Source of the DNA: Pelodera strongyloides
Taxonomy: Eukaryota; Nematoda; Chromadorea; Rhabditida; Rhabditidae
Assembly (NCBI GenBank): GCA_036852015.1
Contig: JAANDG010000461.1
Location: forward strand, 54,381-118,380
Length of the DNA: 64,000 nt
Reading direction: 5' to 3'
The position numbers and the translations under genes were made by a program. Shown here piece after piece: positions 1 to 12,300 of this stretch. Under the pieces are notes generated by a model. It was not told where the DNA came from and did no database searches. It saw nothing but the letters and a program-made list of their open reading frames with translations. The number at the start of each line of letters is the position of its first letter. Positions within the stretch are counted from its first letter, which is position 1.

Positions 1-495
1 GGCATATACAATTTGCAGGCCTGCTATGCATACTACCTGGAAAAAGGTGAGACTCCCGCACTTTTTTTGGGGGAAAAATAACTTTTCTCCCGGCAAAGCG
101 TTTCCATATTTGGACTTTGAAGAGTTGAGAAAATTATGGAAAAATCGCATTGGTAAATTTCGCATCACACTTTTGTAATGAGTATTTATTTATTCTATAA
201 GGATGAAAAAAGGTCACAGATTTAAATCAGATAAATTCGAAGGTTTTGTTTGAAAAAAAAGCTATAACGGTTAACTGTGCATTATGCAAGCGCATTTTTA
301 ACATTTTCATTATAATCTTTGAGAGCGCACACCATATCCATAGCTAAAGAAAATTTCACGAAAAAATAATGAAAAATGAAAAATGAAATAAAACAGTACC
401 ACAGGCGCCTAAATGGGTTTAGTACCTTTTATCACATCCTTAATTTCAATGTTCTCGATACTTCTATAGACAATATTATTTGAAACATATCTTAC

Positions 496-748
496 CTTGT
501 GACAATGGTAGTACTGTAGTTTGGTTTTCCGATGGAGAAGGATGATTATGCTCATCTGTTTGGATAGGTATAACGGGTACCACAGAGGCATCCACGGGAG
601 GGATCACAGCCTGGGAGGATAAGAGAGGAGGATCCTCCCGGGAGGAAAAGAAAGAGGGATGACCGAGGGAGAGAGAATGATCCTCCTCTGAGACATCGAC
701 CACGTCGATCATTATTTCCTCCTCCTCCTCAGATGATCGGGAAAACAT
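496..748 (-). CDS. Partial gene: first coding exon of an acidic, unrecognised protein
   Basis: The exon starts with ATG at 748, one base after a good acceptor (TATTTCAG on the minus strand), which suggests spliced-leader trans-splicing or a short 5' UTR intron. It ends at a consensus donor (ACAAG|GTAAG) at 496/495 in phase 1, giving 84 codons. The peptide begins MFSRSSEEEEEIMIDVVDVS, then continues with Ser, Pro and acid-rich sequence with no hydrophobic segment, so it looks disordered. A possible next exon follows an acceptor ending near 464 (GTCTATAG) and stops near 437, but that intron would be only about 32 bases, shorter than usual for nematodes, so I do not include it. No family recognised. 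Coding status is supported by the sharp acceptor, start and donor and by an open frame richer in GC than its flanks. Confidence 0.5.
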
Positions 749-2059
749 TCTGAAATACAGGAATTTGAGTTGGCGAACGAGTGGCGAGAAAATGGCGCGC
801 AAGTAGTGCAGGCGTTGTGAAAATGTATTTGTTACAAAAAGAAGAAAGTTGACAGAGCATACGGAGTATGTCTGTCTTGAATGTCAATTCAAGGATGATT
901 AGTTTGAAATAATTAACCATAATTAATTATTATATATTTCAGATGTTTATATATAGTTATGCAGTTTTATAGTTTACAATCGCACAGTAATATAATACAC
1001 TATTATGCCAATCGTAACCCACAGTTTATACGACGTGTAATATGATCCCCTCTTTGATCCTTTGTATCTGTATTTCAAACGATTGTTATACTATAGCATT
1101 ATTGTCTCTATCTATGATGTCTCTCATCGAAGTATATAAGGCCACAATCTACTATAATAAATGAGGTTCATCCCTTTCCAAAACTATCGTCGTTCGTCTC
1201 GTAATACAAGTCAGCACAACCTACAACACAATGTCAATACACAGTGACCGTTGGCGAGTAAGCGGCGTGCGTTTTGAGCGCCAAAAAATAGATGGACGAT
1301 TTTTGTATTTTGTACACCACTTTCATGCCGCTTACATACCGAGTTACAATACCGAGTACTTGGAAAATTCTACTGTATCTTATGGTTATCTGCTGCCATA
1401 ATATGTACTATGTACTAATGTACTACCGCATTGTCTCTTGTATTATGACCATACTACCAACCTACTATTACCATACTACTATGGTAGTTTTATCATACTA
1501 CCACGGTAGTGTTAGCATACTACTACGGTACTTTTACCATACTGCTATGATAGTATTAGCGTATTGGTACTTTTTCCATACTACTACTACGGTACTATTT
1601 GCAACCGCCGTTGTACTAATTGTGGCGCATTCTATACAACGATTGCGTAATCTACCCCCCTAACCAAGGGTCACGACATAAGAGATAGTGGCCGGTCATT
1701 CAATAAAAAAGATACACAGGCGAAGGGCGTAAGTTGGGATTTAAGTTGAGATACGCACGGAAAGGAATAAGAAAGAAAGCAGGAGTAACAATGATGTATA
1801 TGTGAATGAAGTAATTAGATGGGTAATTTCCACCATAATAATGGTCTTACTACTACGATACTTTTACCATACTACTATGATAGTATTAGCATATTGTTTT
1901 CCGTAGTATGTTCGACAAACTGTGCGTTTACATTTTTGTTTACGTAATAAATATTATTATTCTTACGAAAAATGGTAAGCGATATTTCTTATGCTTGGTA
2001 AGATTGAAGCACATTGTGACAACCACACTTGTCGTCGTGAGTAGACGCGCATTCTACAG
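749..2059. repeat. Intergenic; repeats built on palindromic TACTACTATGGTAGTA-type units
   Basis: From about 1380 to 1625, and again at about 1840-1900, the DNA is made of variants of an ACCATACTACTATGGTAGT motif, which is self-complementary around TACTA. The + strand frame through it is open only because of this composition (Tyr, Thr and Leu-rich); it is not a gene. From 749 to about 1290 I see nothing recognisable. Confidence 0.5.
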
Positions 2060-2241
2060 TTAAAGCGAAATACCGGCCGGTTTTTGAAATACATCGAGTA
2101 CACCAGCATTCTTACCCAACTTGTGCAAATGAACATAAATTAGAATAAAAAATCGAGCTAAATTCGTGCAACTTTGCATAAATACGTAAGAATTCGGCTG
2201 TCCACGATGTGTTTCAAAAACCGGCCGGTATTTGGCTTTAA
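2060..2241. mobile_element. Hairpin MITE, type A
   Basis: Starts TTAAAGCGAAATACCGGCCG and ends with the near inverse, ...CGGCCGGTATTTGGCTTTAA. The two arms pair over most of the length around an AT-rich centre (ATGCAAATGAACATAAATTA). Non-coding. Same family as about 15 other copies in this window. Confidence 0.85.
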
Positions 2242-2329
2242 ACGAGTTACAGATGTTATTTAGAAGTGTTGCAAGATTCAAAGAAAAATAAAAGAGCACA
2301 AGAAAACGGAATGATTGCCGAAACCACAA

Positions 2330-2470
2330 AAAAAACCGTCGTTGGCCAGTCACCAAATGGTGTTTCCCGAAAAACCCATCTGGTGACTGGTTCGAGACTG
2401 GGTCGTGACCATTTGGAGACCAACTGATCCATAGGTTTAGGAGTCACCAGCTATGTGAACACCAGACTGC
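2330..2470. repeat. Dispersed repeat with GGTGACC/GGTCACC inverted motifs
   Basis: Repeated short motifs (TGGCCAGTCACCAAATGG, ATCTGGTGACTGGTTCG, GTGACCATTTGGAGACC) are partly inverted relative to one another. A related block lies at 50860-51030 with ACCATTTGGTGACC and GGTCACCAAATTG. Probably a short hairpin element family; ends not determined. Confidence 0.5.
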
Positions 2471-3228
2471 CAAAGGCACGACGACTTACGGCGCGGATCG
2501 TAATAATAGTGATCAATTAGTATAATACAGTGAAGTAGTGTTACACAATGAACTATACCCATTCAATTTTTACGGAATATCTCTCATCATATTGATGCGA
2601 TGCGCATGTGTTAATAAATTTATAATAAGTAGAGGGTTTGATTTGGTAGAACTGGGTTATACTTCAAGGGATAATCAAAATGTTTCATATGATATTGAAG
2701 TTCATATGTTTTTGTAACCTCTAATAAATTAATCAAGTATGAATAGAAAAAGTTTTCGATGAAAATTCTGTCCTTTTCGACGCAAGGAGCTTCTTCTGCG
2801 AGTTTATGGGAATTGCATAATTTTAAAAACACGTGCCATACCGCTTTAAAAAATAATAAAGTTTAAAGGGAAGTGGGTGAGTGCCGTTGGCGGACTGTCC
2901 CGTCCCAGGCCTGTCCTACCCGCGGGAGATAGGACGCGTCCTGTGGGCGTGGTCTGGGCACGCACTGCAGTTCGCGCGGGAAGTCAACGCGCACTAGGGA
3001 TAACGTAGGAGCACACTCCCGAAGAGAGACATCAGAGAACGAGAGATAAGAGGGAGAGAGTGGAGAGTCTGAGATGGAAAGCCAGCTGTGAGGCACCATT
3101 CACCCAGGGCAGGAGAAGCATTTGGTATACCATTCATCCGAACGGAAATGGTACCTCCGTCCGGGTAGGTACCCTGGGCATTGTCTATAGTCAGTATGCA
3201 AATTAGAAATGAGCGCGGGTTGGGCTAA
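2471..3228. other. No gene recognised
   Basis: The segment 2880-3110 is GC-rich (CCGTCCCAGGCCTG, CGCGGGAGATAGG) and ends in a purine-rich GAGAGATAAGAGGGAGAG tract. It could be promoter sequence or repeat. The AT-rich part 2620-2830 has an open minus frame but no start or splice support. Confidence 0.3.
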
Positions 3229-3504
3229 TTATCGATTGGTTGTGGTTGAAGAGCGGTACAAATTTAGATGTGTATTTAATATTTGATATTTCATTTTCTG
3301 ATAATCTCTATCAGATTCGGGTATGTAAACTGAAGAGATATCGACTATATTTTTCCAAGAACCAAATAAGAACGAGCTTAGACTGCTTAGAGTACTGGCC
3401 CGGAAACTCACGGAGCGAGGCCTACCTCTGGTATAGATCTCCGCATCTCCGAAACTTGCTCCCGAGCTCCCTACTGGCTGGTAGCTATCCACTTGGCTGT
3501 ATTC
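3229..3504 (-). other. Possible coding exon, unrecognised
   Basis: On the minus strand an open frame follows an acceptor-like GGAATACAG near 3505 and reads QVDSYQPVGSSGASFGDAEI, then a Ser/Arg-rich stretch, before reaching AT-rich sequence. It is GC-rich compared with its flanks and protein-like. Several candidate donors lie inside (CCAGAG|GTAGGC, CGCTCC|GTGAGT). There is no ATG, no neighbouring exon I could join, and no recognised family. It may be an orphan exon, a gene fragment or a decayed gene. Confidence 0.3.
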
Positions 3505-3541
3505 CTAACCTCTAACCTACATTGAGTAGTTTTGGATTTAC

Positions 3542-3691
3542 AATACCGGTTGGTTTTTGAAACGTACCAGGACAACTGCATTCTTACCTATTAGTGCAAA
3601 GTTAGGGTCACTTTTAATTTAAGTTATGCTAATTTCCATATTATACATACGAATGAAGATGCCCACGATGCGTCCAAAATCTCGCTTTAAA
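3542..3691. mobile_element. Hairpin MITE, type A, diverged
   Basis: Begins AATACCGGTTGGTTTTTGAA and ends GTCCAAAATCTCGCTTTAA. It keeps the family core (GACAACTGCATTCTTA) and lacks the outermost left end. Confidence 0.65.
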
Positions 3692-3962
3692 ATTAGGCTT
3701 TTGTGTGAGTACATTTTCACTATGGTGATCCTTGACCGCACAACGAAGCAAAAAGAAGGCAAAAAAAATTTATTTTATATTATCTTATGTAATAAGATAA
3801 TAAAAAAAGCTAAAGTCCACACTTCTTCACACGGAAGTTACCGAGCGTGAGTATTTGCACAAATGTCTTGCTATGCACAAATATCTTGCTATATTCGTAT
3901 GGGTGATCTGCAAGCTTCATACTCCACTGTTTTGTTTTACCGAAAGGAATTTTATAGTAATA

Positions 3963-4206
3963 CCAGTCGGCTCACGCCGTGTGAGGCGACATACATGGAA
4001 ATATGATTGGTTTAACATGGGCATACACATACTTATATACAAAGCTTCAAACGTATCATAAGAAATTCACATAATAGGAAACAATTGAATATGCATACTT
4101 CGATACTGAGTTGCGAAACTCTTTTTATACCCGAACACGAAATTTGCATTTCGTAACGCACATCGGTATGCAAATTAGGCTACAGTTACTCTTTTATATA
4201 TAGTAA
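3963..4206 (-). mobile_element. Helitron-like non-autonomous element, short subfamily
   Basis: On the minus strand it runs from a slightly changed 5' end (CTATATATAAAAGAG) to a 3' end with a short GC hairpin (CGCCTCACACGGCGTGAGCCG) and terminal CTGG followed by T. The interior matches the element at 19865-20102 over nearly its whole length (for example GAGTAACTGTAGCCTAATTTG and CGAAACTC motifs). A 5' TC, 3' hairpin plus CTRR, and insertion between A and T are Helitron hallmarks. No Rep/helicase coding sequence is present. Confidence 0.7.
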
Positions 4207-4969
4207 TATATCAAACATACAGTATACTGTAGTAGTACTTATGCATACTATGACACGTATTATGAAAACCTGATTTAATTACCTTGCAGTTACGACTGAC
4301 TAATATAATTGATGTTTCAAATGTTTGAGCATTAAGGCCGCCCTTAGCCAATTTATGTTTTGATTGGAATGAAATTCCCGCCCGACCGAAACTCCAATTT
4401 TTCATTCCAATCAAAAAAAAATAATGTAATTGAGTTGTTTTGTTATTCATAATTCAAGTTTCTGTCTAACACCGTGTTATAAAATTTGCTACTAGTTTTT
4501 GAATTGGTTGAGATAATACTTCTTGTAGCCTAACGTAAATATTCGCGCTAGCGCTGCACACTTTTGTGATAGGCGCCACGCTAGTAGTGAAGGAACCCGT
4601 GTAAGTTGTGCCTGAAAAATACTCGCACAAGTTTGGCACTGTTTGACGCTGCGGCCGCACAGAATTTTCTCTACTTGTGTGAATTTTTCCCAGAGGGTGC
4701 GCCAAAATAGAGCGGCATTCGAGCAAAGCGTTTGCTCTAACTTACTTCTTCAAGAAAAAAATCTATATTATCAATTTTGGAATAACTTTTAGTATATCCG
4801 CTGCACGTTTTGTGTGAAAAGAAACCTACCCTACTCGCGACATCTTTTTCCCACACGTCATTTACACAGTAATTGGTTGGGAAATTCATTTAACTTTTTG
4901 ATCTTTTCGCTGTATTTACACGTTTCGGAAAGATTTTCTACTATACAAGTAGAAAAAGTGACGTTCTAC

Positions 4970-6485
4970 TCAAAAATAACTTCTTACTTTAGAGTTGTAA
5001 GGTGCAACTGCACTCCGATGCATTATGTCCGGGTTTTTCTGTCAATACTACCGTATTTATGCATGAAACCTGCATTTAAAAAAAAAATTAAAAAAAATTT
5101 TTCTGTAGGTAAAAATACTGAAAAACCAGCATACTTTGAAACCCAATACAATAAGTAACTCAAAAAAACTATATGGTTCGGGTTAGTTATTGTACATGCA
5201 AATGTATCCGTTTTAGCAAATCTCTGCTATTCTTATGTGTCCATGAAAAGTACATAAATCAATCACTGTAAAAAAACATTAACTACCCGCTTTATTCAAA
5301 AGTTCTCATTAGTAATTAATAACAATTATTTCCTCACAATTATTTACTAGCAAACTTAAAACTGATTATGACCATATACTCACTCGTCTTCGAAAAAAAA
5401 TTTCTAAATCAAAAATTCTTTAAACAGTGATTAGAATAATTAATAGAATATGTTTTCACAACTAACTCAAAATCCCTTCGGTTACTTTTTTTGTAGCGCG
5501 CGAGTTCTTTTCTACGTCCTTAATTATTCACGCTCTTAAACACTTTTTCCCCCATTTCAACTTTCTCTCTCCATCCCCTCTCCTTCCAATCCAGTTTAAT
5601 ATAATCCTGAAATATAAATTCCCCCATAACACCCCATAGTCCAGCCCACTTACTTCTTGTTTTTTTCCCCAAAACTGCACCAAAGGAAGTTACTCTATAA
5701 TGCGTGCTACCATACATCTGTCATATGTTGTGTGTCTGTGTCTGCGATGCTGCGTAAAGTGTTTTGTGTAAATGTGAGGTGTGTGTTGTGTGTGTGTGGT
5801 GGTGTGTGTTCTGTTGTTGTGTGTGTGTTGTGTGTGTGTCTTTTTTTTTTTTATATTTTATTGATTATATGGAAATACAAGTAAATTCAATTACTTTACA
5901 AATTGAAAAAATTGACATTCTTTCAAAATTTCAAAGTTTATCACTTTTCATTATAAGCTGACGGATTTGTCATCTAAACTTCTGTCCTTACATTACAATA
6001 GAGCTCAAATTGAAAGTTTTTTGATAAAGCGATGTTTTATTAAAGGGCGAGCCCACGAGAAAAAAAGTTTCTCAATTTACTTGCAAAAAATGTCCGGAAT
6101 TTCAAAAATAATACTTTAAAAAAAACCCGCATTTTTCTTAGGCCTAAACTCGCAGAGTTATTTTTCCTCGGCAAAGCTGTTCGGGTCGGCCAGTACCGTG
6201 TCATAATCAATTTTGTGCGTTTTTGGGCATTACTGTATTGGAAACGCCTCTTTATAATCGTCGGAATGATCTTTATAATATTCGTTTTTTACCTTATTAT
6301 GTAAGAACGGATGCAATGAAGGATATAACCGTAAAACGTATTTAAACTTTTCTGACTACGGTACCTGCCGAACTGTTTGCCGGATAATAACTTTGCGTGT
6401 TCTAGCTGTAAAGAAATGCGGTTTTCACAGTATATTTCTTTTCTGACATTCCAGGACATTCCGTAAGACTAAATAATAAGAAACA

Positions 6486-6538
<53 letters not shown>

Positions 6539-6556
6539 AAAAAAAAAAAAATAAAT

Positions 6557-6593
<37 letters not shown>

Positions 6594-6625
6594 CCTTTTT
6601 CCTCGTGGCGCTCCTTTAAAGCGAA
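4970..6625. repeat. Tandem duplication, copy 1 (indel-laden)
   Basis: From TCAAAAATAACTTCTTACTT onward this segment matches 6666-8345 in the same orientation and order: an AT-rich block, a TG-rich microsatellite (5715-5845), then a block starting AAATTCAATTACTTTACAAA. Compared with copy 2 it has very many one-to-ten base deletions and insertions, often at homopolymers, and a broken TG run. It ends in a long impure A run (about 6487-6592). No gene. Confidence 0.75.
6487..6592. repeat. Poly(A) run of about 100 bases with rare T
   Basis: Nearly pure A interrupted by AATAAA and TAAATTATT. It lies exactly where copy 1 of the tandem duplication ends and just before a truncated type A MITE end at 6615-6650. 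Confidence 0.9.
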
Positions 6626-7539
6626 ATACCGGCCCGGTGTTTGCCGCTCAAACACCCAACCAGCAACTCAAAAATAACTTCTTACTTTAGAGTTGTAAGG
6701 TGCAACTGCACTCCGATGCATTATGTCCGGGTTTTTCTGTCAATACTACCGTATTTCTGCATGAAACCTGCATATTTAATACGAAAAATTAAAAAAAAAT
6801 TATGTAGTTCCAAAATACTGTAAATTTTCAGCATACTTTGAAACCCCTTTATACAATAAGTTGGAGTACTCAAAAATAACTTCTCATGGTTCGGGTTAGT
6901 TATTGTACATGCAAATGTATTTCCATGTATCATATGCAAATCTCTGCGCATTTCTTATGTGTCCATGAAAAGGTACATGGAAATCCAGGTGCACTGTAAA
7001 AGTTTCACATGAAATACCGCTTTAATGCTCACAAAAGTTCTCTTAGTCCTATTTTTTTACAATTTATTTCCTTCTTACAATTATTTAGCTTCGCAAACTC
7101 CGTGAAAACTGATTACTGTATTTCCATATACTCACTCGTCTTCTGAGAAAATCAATAATTTCTAAATCAAAATTTGATTTCTGAGAAAAAAACCAGTGGT
7201 CTTTAGAATTAAGTTCGAAATAGAATATGTTTTCAAAACAACGTAAAAACAAAATAAACTTCGGTGTACTTGGTTAACTGTAGCGCGCGAGTTCATTTTC
7301 TACGTTAACTTAATTATTTGGGAGCGCGGATTGGGTACACTTTTTTTGTGGATTTCAACTTTACAGACTCATAAAAAAGTACTTCCTCTCTCTTTGTGAA
7401 TAAGAGTTTAATATAATTTCCTGAAATATAATTCCCAGGAAGAGTTGGCGCGGCCCACGCAGTCCATGCGGCGATTTTTACTTCTTGTTTTTTTTTTGTG
7501 AAAACTGCGAGGGCAAAGGAAGTGTGACTCTATAACTGC

Positions 7540-7604
7540 GTGCGTGAGTGTGTGTGAGCATGTGCATATGTGTGTGTCTGTGTGCGTGCGTGCGTGCGTG
7601 CGTG

Positions 7605-7688
<84 letters not shown>
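7540..7688. repeat. (TG)n microsatellite
   Basis: A long TG/TGCG run of about 150 bases. The open minus frame (His-Thr repeats) is an artefact of the repeat. Confidence 0.95.
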
Positions 7689-7877
7689 GAGGCTGTTCCC
7701 TAGCACAATAATAGGTTTATTAAACAAGTAAATTCAATTACTTTACAAATTGAAAAAATTGACATTCTTTCAAAATTTCAAAGTTTATCACTTTTCATTA
7801 TAAGCTGACGGATTTGTCATCTAAACTTCTGTCCTTACATTACAATAGAGCTCAAATTGAAAGTTTTTTGATAAAGC

Positions 7878-8345
7878 GATGTTTTATTAAAGGGAGAGGC
7901 CCACGAGAAAAAAAGTTTCCTCAGTTTACTTGCAAAGAATGTCCGGAAATTCAGAAATATTACTGTAAAAACCGCATTTCTTTAGGCCTAGAACTCGCAG
8001 AGTTATTCCTCGGCAAACTGTTCGGCCAGGTACCGTAGTCAGAATCAATTTTTGCGTTTTTGGGGCATTACTGTATTGGAAACGGCCATTTATAATCGTA
8101 GGAATGATCTTTATTCGTTTGACCATTATTATGTAGAGAAAGAATGCAAATGAACGGATATAAACCGTAAAAACGTATTTAAACCTTTCTGACTACGGTA
8201 ACTGGCCGAACTGTTTGCCGTGAAATATCTCTGCGAGTTCTAGGCGTAAAGAAATGCGGTTTTCACAGTAATATTTCTGAAATTCCGGACATTCCGTACA
8301 AATAAATTAAGAAACACCTTTTTCTCGTGGGCCTCTCCCTTTAAA
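7878..8345. mobile_element. Inverted-repeat element with long arms
   Basis: The left arm (AAAGGGAGAGGCCCACGAGA, then TCCGGAAATTC, AAACCGCATTTCTTTAGGCC, AACTCGCAGAG) is repeated inverted at 8185-8345 (GCGAGTTCTAGGCGTAAAG, GAATTTCC-type, TCTCGTGGGCCTCTCCCTTT). The arms are about 155 bp and the middle about 150 bp. Non-coding MITE-like palindrome. Confidence 0.75.
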
Positions 8346-8519
8346 GCGAAATACCGGCCGGTGTTTGCAACGTATCAAACACACCAGCATTCTCATGCAG
8401 CTTATACAAATCACCATAAATTAGAATAAAAATGAGTAAATTCGGGCAAATTAGCATAAATACTTAAGACTTCAGATGACCACGATGTGTTTCAAAAACC
8501 GGTCAGTATTTCGGTTTAA
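8340..8519. mobile_element. Hairpin MITE, type A
   Basis: TTAAAGCGAAATACCGGCCG at the left, ACCGGTCAGTATTTCGGTTTAA at the right. It abuts or shares the TTTAAAG end of the preceding inverted-repeat element. Confidence 0.8.
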
Positions 8520-9397
8520 TCCTTCTGTATGATTTAGCAGTAGTCATCAAAACATAGAAGCAAGTTCAAAATCCGTGTAATTCGCACACTTATTTTGAAA
8601 AAAAAAAAAAAATATTTAATTATTAATCAATTAGTCAATAATGTGTAATTATTTGTGTATATGTTGAAGTTTGATATATGGTATGATGTTATGTTTGCTT
8701 ATCTACTCAGAATACACTATTTAAAATTTTTTTTGTAAATATAGATTACATATTATGAAGTTTTCCAGATATTCCAACGCGTTTCGACCATAATAAGTGC
8801 GGACTTTATTTTAATTAGACAAAAATAGAATGGTAGTTTTAGTAGTTTCTGACCTAGCTACGAAGTACCGTATTGGTAAAAATATCGCCTAATGTGAATA
8901 TGGCTTTAGTTTTGAACTTTAGTTTTGAATAAGAACATGCTATGTTTTGGGCACTCATGGATAAAATTCACTGAATAACATTAGCATCATATATTTTTTA
9001 GAAAGCTAATTTTAATTTTGTTGTATTAAGTTTCTAAATATATGGTGATTTTCTGGTAAATAATTCATTTATTAGTGTTTTAGAATTTTTTGCTTCATAC
9101 ACTAATTGTAAGTTCAATAGTAGTTGAATATAAATATACGAATTTGTATTTGATGATACTTGAGTAGAATTTGCGTAAACTGTGCGGCACAAAAGCCTTA
9201 GCGATGACGTCGAGCCTTTCAGTTAGCGCGGTGATTCAGCCGAGCGTTTCCTCTAGTGATGTCTCGTACGCCAGTACTCTGCGGCACACGCTCCTAGCTA
9301 GGTAACTAGGTTTCTCGTGCATATAATACAAGTGTATTATCATACTTCTACAATACCTCTTATACTTTGTTCATTTCAGGTTATAAACATATAATAT
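8520..9397. other. Intergenic, presumed srx upstream region
   Basis: AT-rich with no gene seen. 9190-9300 is more GC-rich (GCGATGACGTCGAGCC, TCTCGTACGCCAGTACTC) and could be regulatory. An acceptor-like TTCATTTCAG at about 9370-9379 lies 18 bases upstream of the srx start codon and is a candidate trans-splice site. Confidence 0.4.
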
Positions 9398-12300
9398 ATG
9401 AATAACGCCACAGAAATTACACTTCTTACTTTTGATGAAATTTCCGAAAACGTGCTGCAAACTAACGATAGCACAACAAATTTACTTGTCGGAATTGTTA
9501 TCTTAATCGTGCGTATCTTATTTTTTCTTTGAATAATTTTAAATACTTTGTATTGATTGATTGATTTAAATTTGGATTTAATTCTAAGGCGAAATACCAA
9601 TAATTCAGTTGTCCACGACGCGTTTCAAAAACCGGCCGGCATTTCGCTTTAAGGGTTGTAGATCGATAGTATCTAACTCCATGATGTTTGAAGATTGTTT
9701 GATTTCTTTAGAAAAAAGTTAGAAAAAATATATGCAAGTGATTCTAAAAAAAAGTCAAAAGCCCAACTCGACAAAAATGCCGTTGTCCACACGACCACTA
9801 GCTAACTAAAATAAAAACTAAATTAAAAGTTGTTTCCAAAAAAAACTCAACTTTTAGACCGCTGTGCCTGGTATTTTCTTCAACTTCGCTGCCTCTTTAT
9901 TCGTTATCCGGGTGAAAGTGTTCAGAAATGCTTTCGGTTTTCTATGTATCTCACTTTGTTTTGCGGAAGCTGGAATCCTGATTATATTCTCAATTTGGTG
10001 CGCACCAAGGACAATTATGTAAGGTCATTACGATAATTACGTTGGCATCTGCAAGTATTCCAAAAATGTCCGTGTTTCTGTCAATACTTCCGCACTTGTA
10101 CACAAAACCTGAATATTTATTATGAAAAGTAGAAAAAAAAGATTCTCGTGTAGTTCTAAAATACGGTAAATTTTCACATGCTTAGAAACCCCAAAATTAG
10201 AGATGAGTCGGAGACAAGGCACCCGTGCAGTATTACCGTTTCTTATCATTAAATATGTCGAGTGCCACTAAATTAATTGGACTCAAATAATCGTATATCC
10301 CACAAGGATTCCAGATATATATATATATATATATATAATATATATATATATTTTCAGCGGGCCTGAGACCCTGAGAGCTTATAGTAAGCCATGCCATGAT
10401 TTATTTATTTATTTATTTATTAAATAACACCACAGGGCATCACAATGAAATGATACCCTACTGATATGAAATGAAATGAAATGATACCATGAGCCTTACA
10501 TACTTTTAGAGAAGCCAGCGATACGTGGAGCGAGATTGGAAAATTATTGGGTCAAATCTCGCTTGTATTATGGTTTTCCACGCTTTATGCGCATTTATTG
10601 ATAGCGGTAAGTTTTAGGATTGATTTTAGCGCAAATTTTACTCCAATTGTATATAAGTAAATTTGTTCCCATCCACAATTGACTTGCGGTTTAGACTTAT
10701 ACCTATAGTATACCGCCCGAGTAATATATTGTTTATTTATTTTAATTTTGTTTTTAACCATATATGTCATTCTTTTTTTAGATTAATCGATTATGCGCTA
10801 TTGGTATGCCGTCAATTTATCCTATTTTATTTAGTAATAAACGAACTGTGATATATATTGCTAGCATTTGGGCGATTTCACTTATGCATGGATGTGTATA
10901 CTTTGGAGGTGTGGTTGTGTGGTTTTATAGAAAATCTAAATTCGTATTTCTAAGTTAAAGCGAATTAGCGGCCGGTTTTCCAAACGCATCGTGGACAACT
11001 GCATTCTGATGCAGTTATGCTAACTAAGTGGGGGTCGAATTTTTTAGTCTAGAATTTTTTAGCATCATATGAGCATATGATGCATACAAACTGATATGTC
11101 CACGGTGCGTTCCAAAATCCGGCCTATATTTCGCTTTGGGCATGACTTATTTTTTTTTTGACGCTCACCAGGCATCTCGACAAAGAATCGCCGTATGAAC
11201 CTTACCCACTGCAGCGCGTGCCGTTGTCACTGTGTGCCGGGACGTTGCCGCTGCATCTCTTATCGTTTTGTATGATTCAGATGGTTGTAATTTCGCGTAC
11301 AATGCAGAGTCATATTATTGGGAGTTTGCCGACACACCTTGTGGTGATTTCGTCTCTTTTTACTTGGACTTTTTATTCGGCGTTACTGTTTGCGGTATTA
11401 TACTATTTATCGATATCATCACAATTTTACAACTGCACTCATTGAATCGGGTGAGTAATGCAAATATACAATACACTGTAACAAACATTTTGAATCGAAA
11501 TAAATTTTTCGCTTTTTTTTGGCATTCAAGCACAAATTGCAATAATTCACTTTGGAGTAAAAAAAATTGTAAATATACTTCCTTAAATTGGAAAATTTAA
11601 ATGTTATTATCGTTTTTAAACCGTGCACCCACTCCGTTCGCCCTTGAAATATTGGCTTGTGGTGATCATTTGTTTACGAATTAAAATAACTTCATTTATA
11701 GCAAAAAAAATAGTGTACCTACGCCTACACGCAAACGTGCCTTTCAGTAGTTAAATTGAAATTGAATTTATTAAAATATTGCAGTGTCGACAACCTGAAA
11801 ACTCTGTATTTCTTGATTGAATTTAAAAAATAATAATTTAATAATAAATCATCGGGGTTCGCGTTTTTATAAATTCGTAGGGGATCATGTTTTTTCACTG
11901 ATATTGAGATGTTTTATATTGAATGAATGAATAAATAAATGGTGACTTCTTTTTTGATATTAGTTTATTACAAAAAATACTAATTTACGAATAATAATTC
12001 ACAATATTTCAGCAATTATCAGGTAAGGTGATCACATCCAGTGGGCAAATGCAACGATTTAAGCGGGATCTCAAATTTTTCATTCAGGTTTGTTTGTTTG
12101 TTTCTTTATTAAATGTCATATCTTTATTATTTTCCAGAATATTAATTCGTAGCCCCATCTACACAGTAGCCTACGAAGTTAGCTGATTGAAGCAAAATAC
12201 CGGCCGGTTTTTCAAGCACATCGACTTCACCAGCATTCTTATGCAGCATATGCAAATGAACATAAATTGGAATAAAAAATCGAGCTAAATTCGCGCAAAT

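Larger units (their letters stand above)
6666..8345. repeat. Tandem duplication, copy 2 (intact version)
   Basis: Longer and cleaner version of 4970-6625. It contains a block also found dispersed at 10035-10215 and 19480-19635 (CTGTCAATACTACCGTATTT, AAATTTTCAGCATACTTTGA), a TG microsatellite, and a terminal inverted-repeat element. No coding capacity supported. Confidence 0.75.

Noticed and set aside
1292..1663. 123-codon open + frame
   Set aside because: Composed of the TACTACTATGGTAG-type palindromic repeats; the Tyr/Leu/Thr-rich peptide reflects the repeat, with no splice sites or homology.
2620..2832. Minus frame with protein-like KLAEEAPCVEKDRIFI
   Set aside because: No start, no splice sites, AT-rich composition, no adjoining exon; cannot be supported as a gene.
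6425..6655. Poly-Phe open frame
   Set aside because: Translation of a poly(A) run on the minus strand.
7530..7727. His/Thr-repeat open frame
   Set aside because: Translation of a TG microsatellite.
10510..10606. Reading RSQRYVERDWKIIGSNLA as the srx exon 3 product
   Set aside because: The exon 2 donor is phase 2, which puts the correct frame at IEASDTWSEIGKLLGQISL, matching the family's TM3 region.
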